Made by a program: the position numbers and the translations under genes. The notes under the pieces were generated by a model. That model saw only the letters and a list, made by a program, of their open reading frames with translations. It ran no database searches and was not told the origin of the DNA. Below, in pieces: positions 8,958 through 17,119 of a DNA stretch of 32,040 nucleotides (its first letter is position 1; the number at the start of each line of letters is the position of its first letter). Origin of the DNA: an uncultured Nitrosomonadales bacterium (lineage in GTDB: Bacteria; Pseudomonadota; Gammaproteobacteria; Burkholderiales; Gallionellaceae); NCBI GenBank assembly GCA_903885165.1, contig CAISHO010000054.1, positions 1 through 32,040 on the forward strand, read 5' to 3'.

Positions 8958-9707
8958 ATGAACGATCAACAACTACAGCGTTATGGCCGCCACATTCTAC
9001 TCAATGAAATCGGCATAGACGGTCAGAGCAAAATCCTGAATTCCCGCGTGTTGATCATAGGAATGGGGGGCTTAGGTTCTCCAGCCTCCCTCTATCTGGC
9101 CGCAAGCGGCATCGGTCAACTAACGCTTTGCGACCACGACCAGGTGGATTTAAGTAACTTGCAACGTCAGATCGCGCATCGCACCTCGACGCTCGGTCAG
9201 TTAAAGGTTGAATCTGCGCGCACAGCTATTCTGGACATCAACCCTGAAGTCTCCTGCATCGCGATTGCCTCGCGCATCGAGCAACAACAGCTGACCGACT
9301 TGGTGAGCGATGCCGATGTAATACTGGATTGCTCAGACAACTTTGCTACGCGCTATGCAATCAACCGTGCTTGCCACGCACGACACAAACCACTGGTATC
9401 TGGCGCCGCCATTCTTTTTTCAGGCCAAGCCTCTGTGTTTGATTTTCGCCGGGAGGACATGCCGTGTTACAACTGCCTCTTTCCTGAGGAAGCCGAATCC
9501 GAAGCATTAAGATGCGCGACAACAGGGGTGTTTTCTCCGCTAACCGGGATAATCGGTGCGATCCAGGCTGCAGAAACGCTGAAACTGATTGCGGGAGTTA
9601 ACTTGGGACTGAGTGGAAAGTTACTCACGATCAACGCCCTGGATATGTTGATAAAACAAAGCCGGATACAAAAAGACAGTCGCTGTATAGTCTGCTCAGG
9701 CCGTTAG
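8958..9707 (+). CDS. moeB: MoeB/ThiF/HesA-type E1-like adenylyltransferase
   Basis: The 249-residue cytosolic enzyme adenylates the C-terminal glycine of a small sulfur-carrier protein (MoaD in molybdopterin synthesis or ThiS in thiamine synthesis). The nucleotide loop is GMGGLGSP at residues 35-42. The DQVDLSNLQRQ motif follows at about 61-71. Two CxxC pairs, C170/C173 in CYNC and C243/C246 in CIVC, form the structural zinc site. A conserved cysteine C186 lies in RCATTGVFSP. There is no C-terminal rhodanese domain. Neither moaD nor thiS is nearby, so the partner is not fixed by context; MoeB is the commoner assignment in this neighbourhood. Confidence 0.9.
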   Translation: MNDQQLQRYGRHILLNEIGIDGQSKILNSRVLIIGMGGLGSPASLYLAASGIGQLTLCDHDQVDLSNLQRQIAHRTSTLGQLKVESARTAILDINPEVSCIAIASRIEQQQLTDLVSDADVILDCSDNFATRYAINRACHARHKPLVSGAAILFSGQASVFDFRREDMPCYNCLFPEEAESEALRCATTGVFSPLTGIIGAIQAAETLKLIAGVNLGLSGKLLTINALDMLIKQSRIQKDSRCIVCSGR

Positions 9708-9841
9708 TATAGGGTAAATTCGGGTCGCTTTCAGAAGAACAGAATGGATCACAATCTTTATGTTTAAATTCATTTCATCCTGTGCACATAGCAATGCTAA
9801 GATTAGAACGTTTAGTGTCTCGTTCCCACATAAAGAATCAC

Positions 9842-10915
9842 ATGTCAAAAATTCCAGCTCGAGTCGCCAAGCAAAATACGCCCGTTAGCGTATTACAATC
9901 CATTGCCGCGATCACGGGGCAACGAGACAGGGAGATGCTCGCGCAATCTCTCGTCAGCACCTTGACGGAGTTGATACACAGCATACGCATCACCATGTAC
10001 CGGATTCTGCCCAACGAACAGGATGAAGAGGCGATATTAGTTGCGCAGAGCGAGCGCAACCCGGAAGATACGACCCCGGCATCAGAACTCAGCGTATTCC
10101 TGTCCACCCGCCCGGATTTCAAAACAGTATTTGATTTGGGGACGGAGCAGATTAATACGATCGCGGAGTACACCCTGCGTTCCGTTTTTCCGATCACTGG
10201 CAAACATGGCATAGCGGGTTTACTCGAAATTATTTCAGACACCAGAACAGAGATGGACAAACGCCTGATCCTGCCCTTCCTGATGATCTACAGCAACTAC
10301 CTGAGCATTCTGGATGAGAGTGAGACAGATACGCTCACCGGCCTGCTCAACCGCCGAACCTTTGAAAACCACATGGATCAGATTATCGCCAACGAGCGTA
10401 CTACAGACACGATTATCGAGCCGCACTCCAACTCCCATCTAGCCAGACGCAACATCAACCCGCAACATCCGCACTGGCTTGCCGTGATGGATATCGACCA
10501 TTTCAAAAGGATCAATGATCAATTCGGGCATCTTTACGGGGACGAAGTGCTGATACTCTTGTCACGCAAGATGAAGCGCATTTTCAGGCAAAGAGACCAA
10601 CTGTTCCGTTTTGGTGGAGAAGAGTTCATCGTGGTTCTGGAACGCACTACGCTGGACAGCGCAAGGAAAGTACTGGAAAGATTTCGTCACGGAATTGAGA
10701 ACTTCCATTTTCCTCAAGTGGGTAAAGTAACAATCAGTATTGGTTTCGTCCGACTAGACAAGGCGGACGTTCCTACCTCCATTGTGGGCCGAGCCGACCA
10801 GGCTTTGTATTACGCGAAGGAGCACGGAAGAAACCAGGTTTGTTTCTACGAGGAACTGATCAGCGAAGGGAAACTGGCTGGAGAACACTTTAGCGACGAC
10901 TTGGTGCTTTTTTAG
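9842..10915 (+). CDS. Diguanylate cyclase (GAF-like sensor + GGEEF)
   Basis: The 357-residue protein makes the second messenger c-di-GMP from two GTP. Residues about 14-155 resemble a GAF-type sensory domain. The catalytic domain starts at DTLTGLLNRRTF. Its signature is GGEEF at 258-262, an active variant. An inhibitory I-site RQRD lies at 249-252, five residues upstream, so product inhibition is expected. No signal peptide or membrane segment is seen. The frame is open from a GTG at 9782, but 9842 is preferred because family similarity begins near there; neither has a strong ribosome site. The 134-bp gap from moeB has no obvious terminator. The gene ends before a strong terminator. It may feed the c-di-GMP-responsive MshE-type motor at 21165. 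Confidence 0.92.
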   Translation: MSKIPARVAKQNTPVSVLQSIAAITGQRDREMLAQSLVSTLTELIHSIRITMYRILPNEQDEEAILVAQSERNPEDTTPASELSVFLSTRPDFKTVFDLGTEQINTIAEYTLRSVFPITGKHGIAGLLEIISDTRTEMDKRLILPFLMIYSNYLSILDESETDTLTGLLNRRTFENHMDQIIANERTTDTIIEPHSNSHLARRNINPQHPHWLAVMDIDHFKRINDQFGHLYGDEVLILLSRKMKRIFRQRDQLFRFGGEEFIVVLERTTLDSARKVLERFRHGIENFHFPQVGKVTISIGFVRLDKADVPTSIVGRADQALYYAKEHGRNQVCFYEELISEGKLAGEHFSDDLVLF

Positions 10916-10932
10916 AGAAGACTGATCGCCCC

Positions 10933-10964
10933 AATAAAAAACCCGCCGAAGCGGGTTTTTTATT
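10933..10964. terminator. Bidirectional rho-independent terminator
   Basis: A 14-bp perfect stem (10933-10946 with 10951-10964) has the loop CGAA. It has an A6 run on the left and a T6 run on the right of a CCCGC/GCGGG core. It serves the plus-strand cyclase gene and the minus-strand lipoprotein operon, which converge here. Confidence 0.95.
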
Positions 10965-10970
10965 ACATTA

Positions 10971-10991
10971 CAATCCTCAATCCTGCATCCT
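10971..10991 (-). repeat. Heptamer array after PEGA lipoprotein gene
   Basis: On the minus strand the units AGGATGC, AGGATTG, AGGATTG begin four bases after the lipoprotein stop codon and run up to the terminator. The unit is the same as in the array at the end of proS (15085-15126). Confidence 0.75.
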
Positions 10992-10995
10992 GACT

Positions 10996-12006
10996 TTAGT
11001 GCTCCAGATTCAACTCGATCTCGGTGTTATCGCCACGGCGCACTGACACCTTCTCGGTGACCATATTGTAGCCAACCAGTTTCACGCTGATCGCATGTAT
11101 GCCAGGCTCCATCTCCAGACGCAGTGGTGACATACCGTAATACACGCCATCCAGGTAGACACGCGCACGGGTAGGACTGGTATTCACCAGCAACAGACCG
11201 GTCGTTTCGCTAGCATGAGGACGATAACTCGAGGCAGGCGCATCACTGATAGGTTGTGTTGTTTGTATCATCACGGGCGCCGCTGTTTTAGGCAGCTGCG
11301 GGGCGACAAAAACCGTCACACCGGCAACCGGTTTGGTGCCGGGTGTCAGATTAAACAAGTCTGGACGAGCAGCCATCAGGGAAGAACTGATCGCCTCAAC
11401 GGTTTTTGTGCTGGCGATGCGCAATTCCTTGTTCAGATAAGAAACCACGTCGTCTTTATTATTTCCGGACACGCCGGCAAAGCGATCGTTTTTCTCGGTC
11501 ACTGAACCTGACCACACCACTTTACCCGTTGCGATTTCCTTCAGTGTCGTCTCCATCGTGATCAGAACATCATCGCGTTCCTTGACGTTCAGCGTCAGTT
11601 CTTTGATCACACCAGACACTTCAAACACCGCCGGTGCACCGCCCTCGACAATTTGATAGCCCTCGGTATCGAAACGCTTTTTAATTGAAGTGGTCGCAAT
11701 AGCCGCCACATCCTGATCCATCAGAATTTCATCACCGCTCATGCCGGTAACGCGCCCCTTTAACACACCGAGATAACGGGGATTACTGGTTTTGCGTTGA
11801 TCCACGTAATTGCTCACGCGCAAAGTCGCCGCATACTTGAGTAGCGGCCCCGTATTGCTGCTGTTCACCTTTTTACTAGTGTCGAGCGTGTTGCTTCCGC
11901 CGCTCACCCAACCACCAACGGTATCTTTGGCATCCTTGATGGTGGAACATCCTGCTACAGCAGCCAGCAAGACCAGCACTGCAATTCGTTGCGACAATGA
12001 ATTCAT
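10996..12006 (-). CDS. Outer-membrane lipoprotein with C-terminal PEGA domain
   Basis: The 336-residue protein has a lipoprotein signal with lipobox LAAVAGC, lipidated at C20. Residues about 50-210 form a domain reminiscent of YajG/CsgG-type envelope lipoproteins (a weak impression, not a family call). A Pro/Thr/Ala-rich linker follows at about 225-265. The final 65 residues form a PEGA domain (ARVYLDGVYYGMSPLRL, then EPGIHAISVKLVGY), a fold found in surface-layer and cell-wall binding contexts. The ATG at 12006 is chosen because GAGG sits about 8 nt upstream; longer in-frame starts lie upstream to 12039 but would overlap the preceding gene. It is the last gene of an rppH-CBS-lipoprotein operon. 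The exact role is unknown. Confidence 0.85.
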   Translation of the reverse strand: MNSLSQRIAVLVLLAAVAGCSTIKDAKDTVGGWVSGGSNTLDTSKKVNSSNTGPLLKYAATLRVSNYVDQRKTSNPRYLGVLKGRVTGMSGDEILMDQDVAAIATTSIKKRFDTEGYQIVEGGAPAVFEVSGVIKELTLNVKERDDVLITMETTLKEIATGKVVWSGSVTEKNDRFAGVSGNNKDDVVSYLNKELRIASTKTVEAISSSLMAARPDLFNLTPGTKPVAGVTVFVAPQLPKTAAPVMIQTTQPISDAPASSYRPHASETTGLLLVNTSPTRARVYLDGVYYGMSPLRLEMEPGIHAISVKLVGYNMVTEKVSVRRGDNTEIELNLEH

Positions 12007-12035
12007 TAACATGACCTCAGGATTTATCAACGCAA

Positions 12036-12635
12036 TCAAGCGTGCGGTATAGCGGCTTCGATTTCAGCAAAAGTTCTGGCCAATTCAAAGTTATGCACTT
12101 GAGCGCCTAATTGGCGTGCAATTTGTGTAATAGAGAACAAACCGCACAGGCTCTGACGACCGTCGGCCGCTTCAGTCACCACCAGACCATGCTGGCGATT
12201 GGCTTTTTTCAGGCTAACCACTATATTACCAACAGCGGCTTTTTGAACCTCATCGCTTTTCAGAACTTCCAATTCACTTTGTGAACTCATGATATCGCTG
12301 ACCAGAATTTCTGCATGCGTACCGCCCACACTTTGCAGGAAACGCATCGGCTTTTCACCCAGAACATCTGAGGCTGTCAACAAACCGACCACCTGCTCGT
12401 TATCGTCCAACACCAGCAACATACGCACGCCGTAACGGATCATCTTGGCATTCGCCTTATCCATCGTCGTCTTCGCGCGCACATTCACCACCGAAACTTT
12501 GGTCAGATCAGTCATCACACTGCTAGCAGGGTCGCTCAATTTAACGTGCGACGGCAAAACCTGTATCGGACGAACGAAGGTCGCCCCTGATTTCAACGGT
12601 ACGGAATGCAGCTCGGAATATTCTTTGATCATCAT
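12036..12635 (-). CDS. CBS-domain protein
   Basis: The 199-residue cytosolic protein contains a pair of CBS motifs, modules that bind adenine nucleotides. The first is at about residues 44-95 (VNVRAKTTMDKANAKMIRYG, then LLVLDDNEQVVGLLTASDVLG). The second is at about 110-180 and ends with GLFSITQIARQLG. No enzyme or channel domain is fused to it. The ATG at 12635 is preferred because GGAG ends 5 nt upstream; an ATG at 12632 and a GTG at 12641 are also in frame. It lies 24 bp after rppH and 29 bp before the lipoprotein gene. The ligand and partner are not evident. Confidence 0.88.
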   Translation of the reverse strand: MMIKEYSELHSVPLKSGATFVRPIQVLPSHVKLSDPASSVMTDLTKVSVVNVRAKTTMDKANAKMIRYGVRMLLVLDDNEQVVGLLTASDVLGEKPMRFLQSVGGTHAEILVSDIMSSQSELEVLKSDEVQKAAVGNIVVSLKKANRQHGLVVTEAADGRQSLCGLFSITQIARQLGAQVHNFELARTFAEIEAAIPHA

Positions 12636-12659
12636 TATCACTCCCTAAAAAGTCTTCAA

Positions 12660-13187
12660 TTATCTTATTATTACTTGCTGCATACCATGCTGAACGCCAA
12701 TCGATTTCCCCCTCAGTTCAGGAAGATAACGAACCAACTCATTCAGCGCACGTGTATAAACTTCACGCTTGAACTCAATTACCGCTTGGATATCCAGCCA
12801 GTAATCATTCCAGCGCCATGCATCAAACTCCGGATGCGCGCAAGCACGCAAACTGACATCACAATCACGTCCCACTAAGCGTAACAAAAACCAAATCTGC
12901 TTCTGACCGCGATAACCGCCTCGCGATTCCCGCTTATTCCAACTGAGAGGAACTTCATAACGCATCCATTCACGAGTGCGCCCCAGTATCTGCACATGCT
13001 CAGGCATTAAACCGACTTCTTCATACAGCTCGCGATACATCGCCTGCTCAGGATTTTCCCCGTGTTGTATGCCGCCTTGCGGAAACTGCCAAGCGTGCTG
13101 CCTAATCCGCTTCCCCCAGAATACTTGATTTTTGTCATTCGTGATAATGATGCCGACATTCGGGCGGTAGCCGTCTCGGTCTATCAT
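12660..13187 (-). CDS. rppH: RNA pyrophosphohydrolase (Nudix)
   Basis: The 175-residue cytosolic enzyme removes pyrophosphate from 5'-triphosphate mRNA, starting RNase E-dependent decay. The Nudix box spans residues 38-60, beginning [12 protein letters not shown] and ending RELYEEVGL with the catalytic glutamates. The N-terminus [15 protein letters not shown] and the HAWQFPQGG motif are typical of RppH. Length is normal. The gene is divergent from proS, a pairing frequent in betaproteobacteria, and leads a three-gene operon with CBS and lipoprotein genes. Confidence 0.97.
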   Translation of the reverse strand: MIDRDGYRPNVGIIITNDKNQVFWGKRIRQHAWQFPQGGIQHGENPEQAMYRELYEEVGLMPEHVQILGRTREWMRYEVPLSWNKRESRGGYRGQKQIWFLLRLVGRDCDVSLRACAHPEFDAWRWNDYWLDIQAVIEFKREVYTRALNELVRYLPELRGKSIGVQHGMQQVIIR

Positions 13188-13383
13188 TTGTCACTCTATC
13201 AGGTTAATTTCAATTTACGGATTCTTTCACATTTCACCTTTATTGAAAAGCGAATATGCAACCTATACCCTTATAAGGTAGCGCAATCGCTTCAAAACTT
13301 CTGTAAATGGCGTTGAACTCATGCGTTCATCCAACTATCGCTGTAAAATCCGCCACTCAATTAAACTTTAATTTTTATACATC
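13188..13383. other. Divergent rppH/proS intergenic region
   Basis: This 196-bp AT-rich gap must carry promoters for both genes. It contains an 8-bp palindrome CTTATAAG near 13270, within a longer near-symmetric TACC/GGTA frame. A TGTAAAAT element near 13341-13348 could be a -10 box for proS, but I see no convincing -35 partner. No RNA gene or leader peptide is apparent. Confidence 0.5.
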
Positions 13384-15099
13384 ATGCGCGTTTCACAATT
13401 TTTCATCTCCACCCTCAAAGAAGCTCCAACCGAAGCCGAACTGCCCAGCCACATCCTGATGGTGAGAGCAGGCTACATCAAAAAACTCGCCAGCGGTTTG
13501 TACACCTGGATGCCGCTGGGACTGCGCGCCCTGCGTAAAGTGGAAGCGATCGTGCGCGAAGAGATGAACAACTGCGGCGCACTCGAACTGTTGATGCCCG
13601 CCGTGCAACCGGCGGAACTATGGGATGAGACCGGCCGCTGGGAAGTGTTCGGCCCGCAAATGCTGAAAATTAAAGACCGCCACAACAATCAATTCTGCTT
13701 TGGACCTACCCACGAAGAAGTGATCACCGACATCGCGCGCCGAGAAATCCGCAGCTATCGTCAGTTGCCGGTCAATTTCTACCAGATTCAGACCAAATTC
13801 CGCGATGAAGTGCGCCCTCGTTTCGGCGTGATGCGCGCCCGCGAATTCCTGATGAAAGACTCGTATTCGTTCCACGCCGACTTCGAAAGTCTGGAAGCTA
13901 CCTACGATGTGATGTACCAAACCTACAGTCGTATCTTCACCCGACTTGGACTGAAATTCCGCGCAGTTGCAGCGGATACCGGCGCCATCGGCGGCAGCGG
14001 TTCGCATGAATTCCACGTACTCGCCGATTCCGGCGAAGACGCGCTGGCTTATTGCCCAACGTCCGACTACGCCGCCAACGTGGAACTGGCAGAATCCATC
14101 CCGACAAGCTCTTTACGTGCAGAACCGCAAGAAGAAATTCGCAACGTAGACACACCGAAACAGACCACCTGCGAGCAAGTATCTGAATTATTGGAAATTT
14201 CATTGCAGCGCACCGTCAAGCTACTGGCTGTCGTAGCAGAGGACAAACTGACCATTCTGCTGCTGCGCGGCGATCATAGTCTCAACGAAATCAAGGCGGC
14301 CAAACTGCCGGGCTTGAGCGATTTCCGCTTTGCTCGCGAAGATGAAATCCGCGCCTTCTTCAGCTGCCCGCCCGGCTTCTTAGGCCCCGTAGGTATCGAC
14401 AGATCAACGGTTCGCGTAATTGCCGACAAGACAGTGGCGCTGATGAGCGACTTCGTGGCAGGTGCCAATGTCGCCAAATTCCACACTGCCGGCATCAACT
14501 GGGGTCGCGACTTGCCTGAGCCCGATCTGATCGCCGACATTCGCAATGTAATCACCGGCGACATTTCGCCTGATGGCAATGGCACGCTCGAGATCTGTCG
14601 CGGCATCGAAGTCGGACACATCTTCCAGTTGCGCACCAAATACGCGGAGAGCATGAAAGCCACTTTCCTGGATGCACAAGGCAAGTCGCAAACTCTGGAA
14701 ATGGGCTGTTACGGCATCGGTGTCTCACGCATCGTTGCCGCCGCCATTGAACAGAATTTTGATGAACGGGGTATCGCACTGCCCGCTGCGATCGCTCCTT
14801 TCCAGATCGCCCTCGTGCCGATCGGCATGAACAAGAGTCCAGCCGTGAAGAGCGCGATTGAACAACTCTACAGCGAATTCAAAGTCGCCGGCATCGATGT
14901 GTTGCTGGATGACCGAGACGAGCGTCCTGGCGTAATGTTTGCCGATATGGAACTGATCGGCATCCCGCATCGCATCGTGGTCGGCGACCGTGGCTTAAAG
15001 GATGGCATGATCGAAGATCAGGGCCGTCGCGACGCTGCTGATACCTCCATCCCCTTGCAAAGTGCACTGGAGTTCATCAAGAGCAGGATTGAGGATTGA
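13384..15099 (+). CDS. proS: Prolyl-tRNA synthetase (bacterial type)
   Basis: The 571-residue class II synthetase charges tRNA-Pro. Motif 2 is [10 protein letters not shown] from residue 139, and the substrate loop GPTHEE is at 107-112. Motif 3, [11 protein letters not shown], lies near residue 440. The editing (INS) domain lies between, at about 220-390, with GTEEHGS-type residues replaced by family variants. An anticodon-binding domain forms the C-terminus. The extreme C-terminus, SRIED and the TGA stop, is encoded by a heptamer repeat: the array starts at 15085, before the stop at 15097-15099. Loss or gain of repeats would change the last residues. A hairpin at 15165-15184 may be its terminator. 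Confidence 0.97.
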   Translation: MRVSQFFISTLKEAPTEAELPSHILMVRAGYIKKLASGLYTWMPLGLRALRKVEAIVREEMNNCGALELLMPAVQPAELWDETGRWEVFGPQMLKIKDRHNNQFCFGPTHEEVITDIARREIRSYRQLPVNFYQIQTKFRDEVRPRFGVMRAREFLMKDSYSFHADFESLEATYDVMYQTYSRIFTRLGLKFRAVAADTGAIGGSGSHEFHVLADSGEDALAYCPTSDYAANVELAESIPTSSLRAEPQEEIRNVDTPKQTTCEQVSELLEISLQRTVKLLAVVAEDKLTILLLRGDHSLNEIKAAKLPGLSDFRFAREDEIRAFFSCPPGFLGPVGIDRSTVRVIADKTVALMSDFVAGANVAKFHTAGINWGRDLPEPDLIADIRNVITGDISPDGNGTLEICRGIEVGHIFQLRTKYAESMKATFLDAQGKSQTLEMGCYGIGVSRIVAAAIEQNFDERGIALPAAIAPFQIALVPIGMNKSPAVKSAIEQLYSEFKVAGIDVLLDDRDERPGVMFADMELIGIPHRIVVGDRGLKDGMIEDQGRRDAADTSIPLQSALEFIKSRIED

Positions 15100-15126
15100 G
15101 GATTGAGGATTGAGGATTGAGGATTG
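15085..15126 (+). repeat. Six perfect AGGATTG heptamers containing the proS stop codon
   Basis: Six identical 7-bp units (42 bp) run from inside the last codons of proS into the intergenic region. The stop TGA is part of the second unit. Degenerate units (AGGAATG, AGGACCG, TAGATTG) continue at 15141-15161. Because 7 is not a multiple of 3, every unit shifts the frame, so TGA occurs in all three frames within three units. Confidence 0.95.
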
Positions 15127-15158
15127 AGATGAAAGTATTTAGGAATGAGGACCGTAGA

Positions 15159-15815
15159 TTGAGTAAACTGCGGAGCAGCAGTTTTTGCTCGTTCCTCAAT
15201 CCCGCATCCACGATGCTGTTAGCAGCACTTTTCGCCACGAACGTCTGGGCTGGCGCACAGGCCAACACGCCGCTCTCCGCCAGTGTCAGGGCTGTGATGC
15301 AACGCAGCGTATCGGATCAGGCGGCACCTAAATTAGCCTTTGACACGCAGTACGAGGCCGATCGCTGGCTGGCCGACATGTCACCTCGACTGATAAAGCG
15401 ACTACCCGATAAAGTCTACCGCGAAGAATTTTTGAACACCGTGCACTACGAAGCTACCCGTGCGGGACTCGATCCGCAACTGGTATTGGGTCTGATTGAG
15501 GTGGAAAGCGGTTTCAAGAAATACGCGGTATCGTCTGCCGGTGCACGCGGCTATATGCAGGTGATGCCGTTCTGGCCCCGTGAAATCGGCACACCCGAGC
15601 ACGACCTGTTTCACCTGCGCATCAACCTGCGTTACGGATGCACCATACTGCGCCACTATCTGGATATCGAAAAGGGTGACCTGTACCGGGCGCTGGGTCG
15701 GTATAACGGCAGCTTGGGGCGCCCTGAATACCCCAACATGGTGCGCGCCGCCTGGCACAACCACTGGGCAATCAATCGCAGCACCGCCAGCAACGGTTAT
15801 TCACCGGCAGGTTAA
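15159..15815 (+). CDS. Lytic transglycosylase (SLT domain), start uncertain
   Basis: The protein cleaves peptidoglycan glycan strands with 1,6-anhydro product formation, in the periplasm. The SLT domain carries IEVESGFKKYAVSSAGARGY followed by MQVMP; the catalytic Glu is E116 in VESGF. A signal peptide is visible (MLLAALFATNVWAGAQA). The TTG at 15159 is chosen because GAGG lies 8 nt upstream and it gives a basic n-region (SKLR). Alternatives are ATG 15117, which lies in the heptamer array, and ATG 15213, which lacks a ribosome site and an n-region charge. The 5' end consists of degenerate heptamers and a terminator-like hairpin, so the start may have been rebuilt by repeat expansion. The gene converges on the thioredoxin gene 26 bp away. 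Confidence 0.85.
   Translation: MSKLRSSSFCSFLNPASTMLLAALFATNVWAGAQANTPLSASVRAVMQRSVSDQAAPKLAFDTQYEADRWLADMSPRLIKRLPDKVYREEFLNTVHYEATRAGLDPQLVLGLIEVESGFKKYAVSSAGARGYMQVMPFWPREIGTPEHDLFHLRINLRYGCTILRHYLDIEKGDLYRALGRYNGSLGRPEYPNMVRAAWHNHWAINRSTASNGYSPAG
15165..15184 (+). terminator. Terminator-like hairpin after proS
   Basis: AAACTGC (15165-15171) pairs with GCAGTTT (15178-15184) around a 6-nt loop, giving a run of five T at 15182-15186. It would end proS transcripts, but it lies inside the predicted 5' coding part of the transglycosylase if that gene starts at 15159. This conflict supports start 15213 or an attenuating role. Confidence 0.4.
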
Positions 15816-15841
15816 ACCCGACAAACCGGAGGGCGCGCCCG

Positions 15842-16315
15842 TTACTTCTGCTTGCTCTTGATGTAACTCTCGATCACTTCCCGTGTCACTTCGCCCTTCT
15901 GTGCGGCGACTTGTTCACCCGCCGGGTTATACAGATAACTGGTCGGCAGCACGTCAAGATCACCTATTTGCGCCAGTATTTTGTCGTTACCCAGCACGAT
16001 GGGGTAACTAAGACCGTGTTTTTTGACGAAATCGTTGACCACTTTCGCGGATGCATATTCCATCGCGATACCGATTACAACCAGGTCCTTGTCCTTATGC
16101 GCCTTGTGCAGCGCGTTCAATTCCGGCAACTCTCTGAGGCAAGGCGGGCACCAGGTCGCCCAGAGATTCACCAGCACCCACTTGCCTCGATAGTCGGACA
16201 ACCGCTGCGTCTTACCTTGCACATCTTGCAAGACAAAATCAGCCGCAAAGCCGGATAGCGGCAAACACAACAGCAGGCAGACACACAGTCGACGCAACAT
16301 CGAATTAATGGCCAT
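15842..16315 (-). CDS. TlpA/ResA-like periplasmic thioredoxin
   Basis: The 157-residue protein has a signal peptide (about residues 1-25, ending SGFAAD) and a thioredoxin fold with the active site WCPPC (C56, C59). The cis-proline loop VLPTSYLYN and a GEVTREVI C-terminus are typical of TlpA/ResA proteins, which reduce disulfides, for example in cytochrome c maturation. The ATG at 16315 is preferred because the signal peptide starts there; upstream in-frame starts to 16405 lie inside the preceding gene. It overlaps the end of the YqhA-like gene by 11 bp, so the two are cotranscribed. No cytochrome genes are nearby, so the partner is unknown. Confidence 0.9.
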   Translation of the reverse strand: MAINSMLRRLCVCLLLCLPLSGFAADFVLQDVQGKTQRLSDYRGKWVLVNLWATWCPPCLRELPELNALHKAHKDKDLVVIGIAMEYASAKVVNDFVKKHGLSYPIVLGNDKILAQIGDLDVLPTSYLYNPAGEQVAAQKGEVTREVIESYIKSKQK

Positions 16316-16919
16316 GTTCTTCTGACGCTTCCGGTTCATCATGTTCAGCCGTTCCTTGAGATATGCCGTGTTCAGCCGCATGGCTAAAATACAGTGCCAG
16401 TGCAATCAGCAGAATGCTCGCGCCCAGATAGACCAGATCCAGCGGCGTTTCCAGCTTCATGTGCAACGCTTCCTCAAACAAAGTGACGATCATGATCATC
16501 AGAATCACCTTGGCCAGACGACCTTTCAGATCATCCAGATTATTGATCACCAGAATCTTGCTGGACGCCTTGCTGCCATGCGCCTGATCAATGTCGCTGA
16601 TGAACAACTCGTACAAACCGAGTGAGAAAATCAACATCACCGTTGCCAGCAGATAACCGTCCACCACCTCGACGATATGAGACACCGTGCTATCGTGCAG
16701 GGCTTTGCGCGCCTCGTCAGACAGACTGGCGTCGGCATAATGCACCGCATGTTGAAACAGAAAGTACACATCCACCGTCGCCATGTAAAAAATCACAAAG
16801 CCTGCGATCAAACTGCCGATGACCGCGGACAAAATAACAAAGCGGCTATTCCACAATGTTCCTTCAAAAAAAGCTTCAATAAATTTCATTTTGGATTCAG
16901 GCATTAAAAAACGACTCAT
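16305..16919 (-). CDS. YqhA-like (UPF0114) membrane protein
   Basis: The 204-residue inner-membrane protein has about four hydrophobic segments at residues 27-46, 88-108, 137-149 and 161-179. The motif WNSRFVILSAV near the first segment and LYELFISDID after the second fit the UPF0114/YqhA family, whose function is unknown. The C-terminal 25 residues are rich in His and acidic residues (EHDEPEASEEHGH), a possible metal-binding tail. The start is uncertain: ATGs at 16919, 16904 and 16889 are all in frame without a clear ribosome site; 16889 starts just before the conserved part. Its end overlaps the thioredoxin gene. Confidence 0.85.
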   Translation of the reverse strand: MSRFLMPESKMKFIEAFFEGTLWNSRFVILSAVIGSLIAGFVIFYMATVDVYFLFQHAVHYADASLSDEARKALHDSTVSHIVEVVDGYLLATVMLIFSLGLYELFISDIDQAHGSKASSKILVINNLDDLKGRLAKVILMIMIVTLFEEALHMKLETPLDLVYLGASILLIALALYFSHAAEHGISQGTAEHDEPEASEEHGH

Positions 16920-16958
16920 ATTAGAGCGTAAATGCGCGTATACGGCAAGCATTCAGAC

Positions 16959-16992
16959 GAACGGGCATGGCGATTTTCACCCATGCCCGTTC
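16959..16992. other. 12-bp perfect hairpin
   Basis: GAACGGGCATGG (16959-16970) pairs perfectly with CCATGCCCGTTC (16981-16992) around a 10-nt loop. It lies in the roughly 200-bp gap between the divergent YqhA-like and MshM-like genes. It lacks a T-run on either strand, so a standard terminator is unlikely. Confidence 0.7.
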
Positions 16993-17006
16993 CCTCACCC
17001 CCGCTT

Positions 17007-17029
17007 CCCCTCTCCCAAAGGGCGAGGGG
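17007..17029. repeat. Palindromic interspersed repeat (CCCCTCTCCC...GGGCGAGGGG)
   Basis: The arms at 17007-17016 and 17020-17029 pair at 9 of 10 positions around AAA. Similar CCCTCTCCC-N-GGGAGAGGG repeats are scattered in many proteobacterial genomes. A related palindrome lies inside the coding sequence at about 24766-24787. Confidence 0.55.
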
Positions 17030-17060
17030 TACGGTTCGTCGCTACGCGAGTTTCACATTT

Positions 17061-17087
17061 ATGGCCTATATAATTTGGCTGATTGAC
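17061..17087 (+). promoter_or_regulatory. 27-bp element upstream of mshM-like gene, copy 1
   Basis: This element matches 18131-18157 at 24 of 27 positions. It starts ATGGCCTATATAATTTGGC and ends ATTGAC. The two copies lie in front of the mshM- and mshL-like genes. Copy 1 contains TATAAT at 17069-17074 but without a good -35 box. TTGACA at 17083-17088 could be a -35 with TACGAT 18 bp later, which would put transcription start almost at the gene start. Confidence 0.65.
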
Positions 17088-17119
17088 AGGCATGAAACCG
17101 CCGTCATACGATGCAGACC

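Noticed and set aside
13618..14016. 132-residue minus-strand open frame
   Set aside because: It is antisense to proS motif 2, a conserved coding region.
15831..15840. GGGCGCGCCC palindrome as terminator between the converging transglycosylase and thioredoxin genes
   Set aside because: It has no loop and no T-run; probably a chance GC palindrome.
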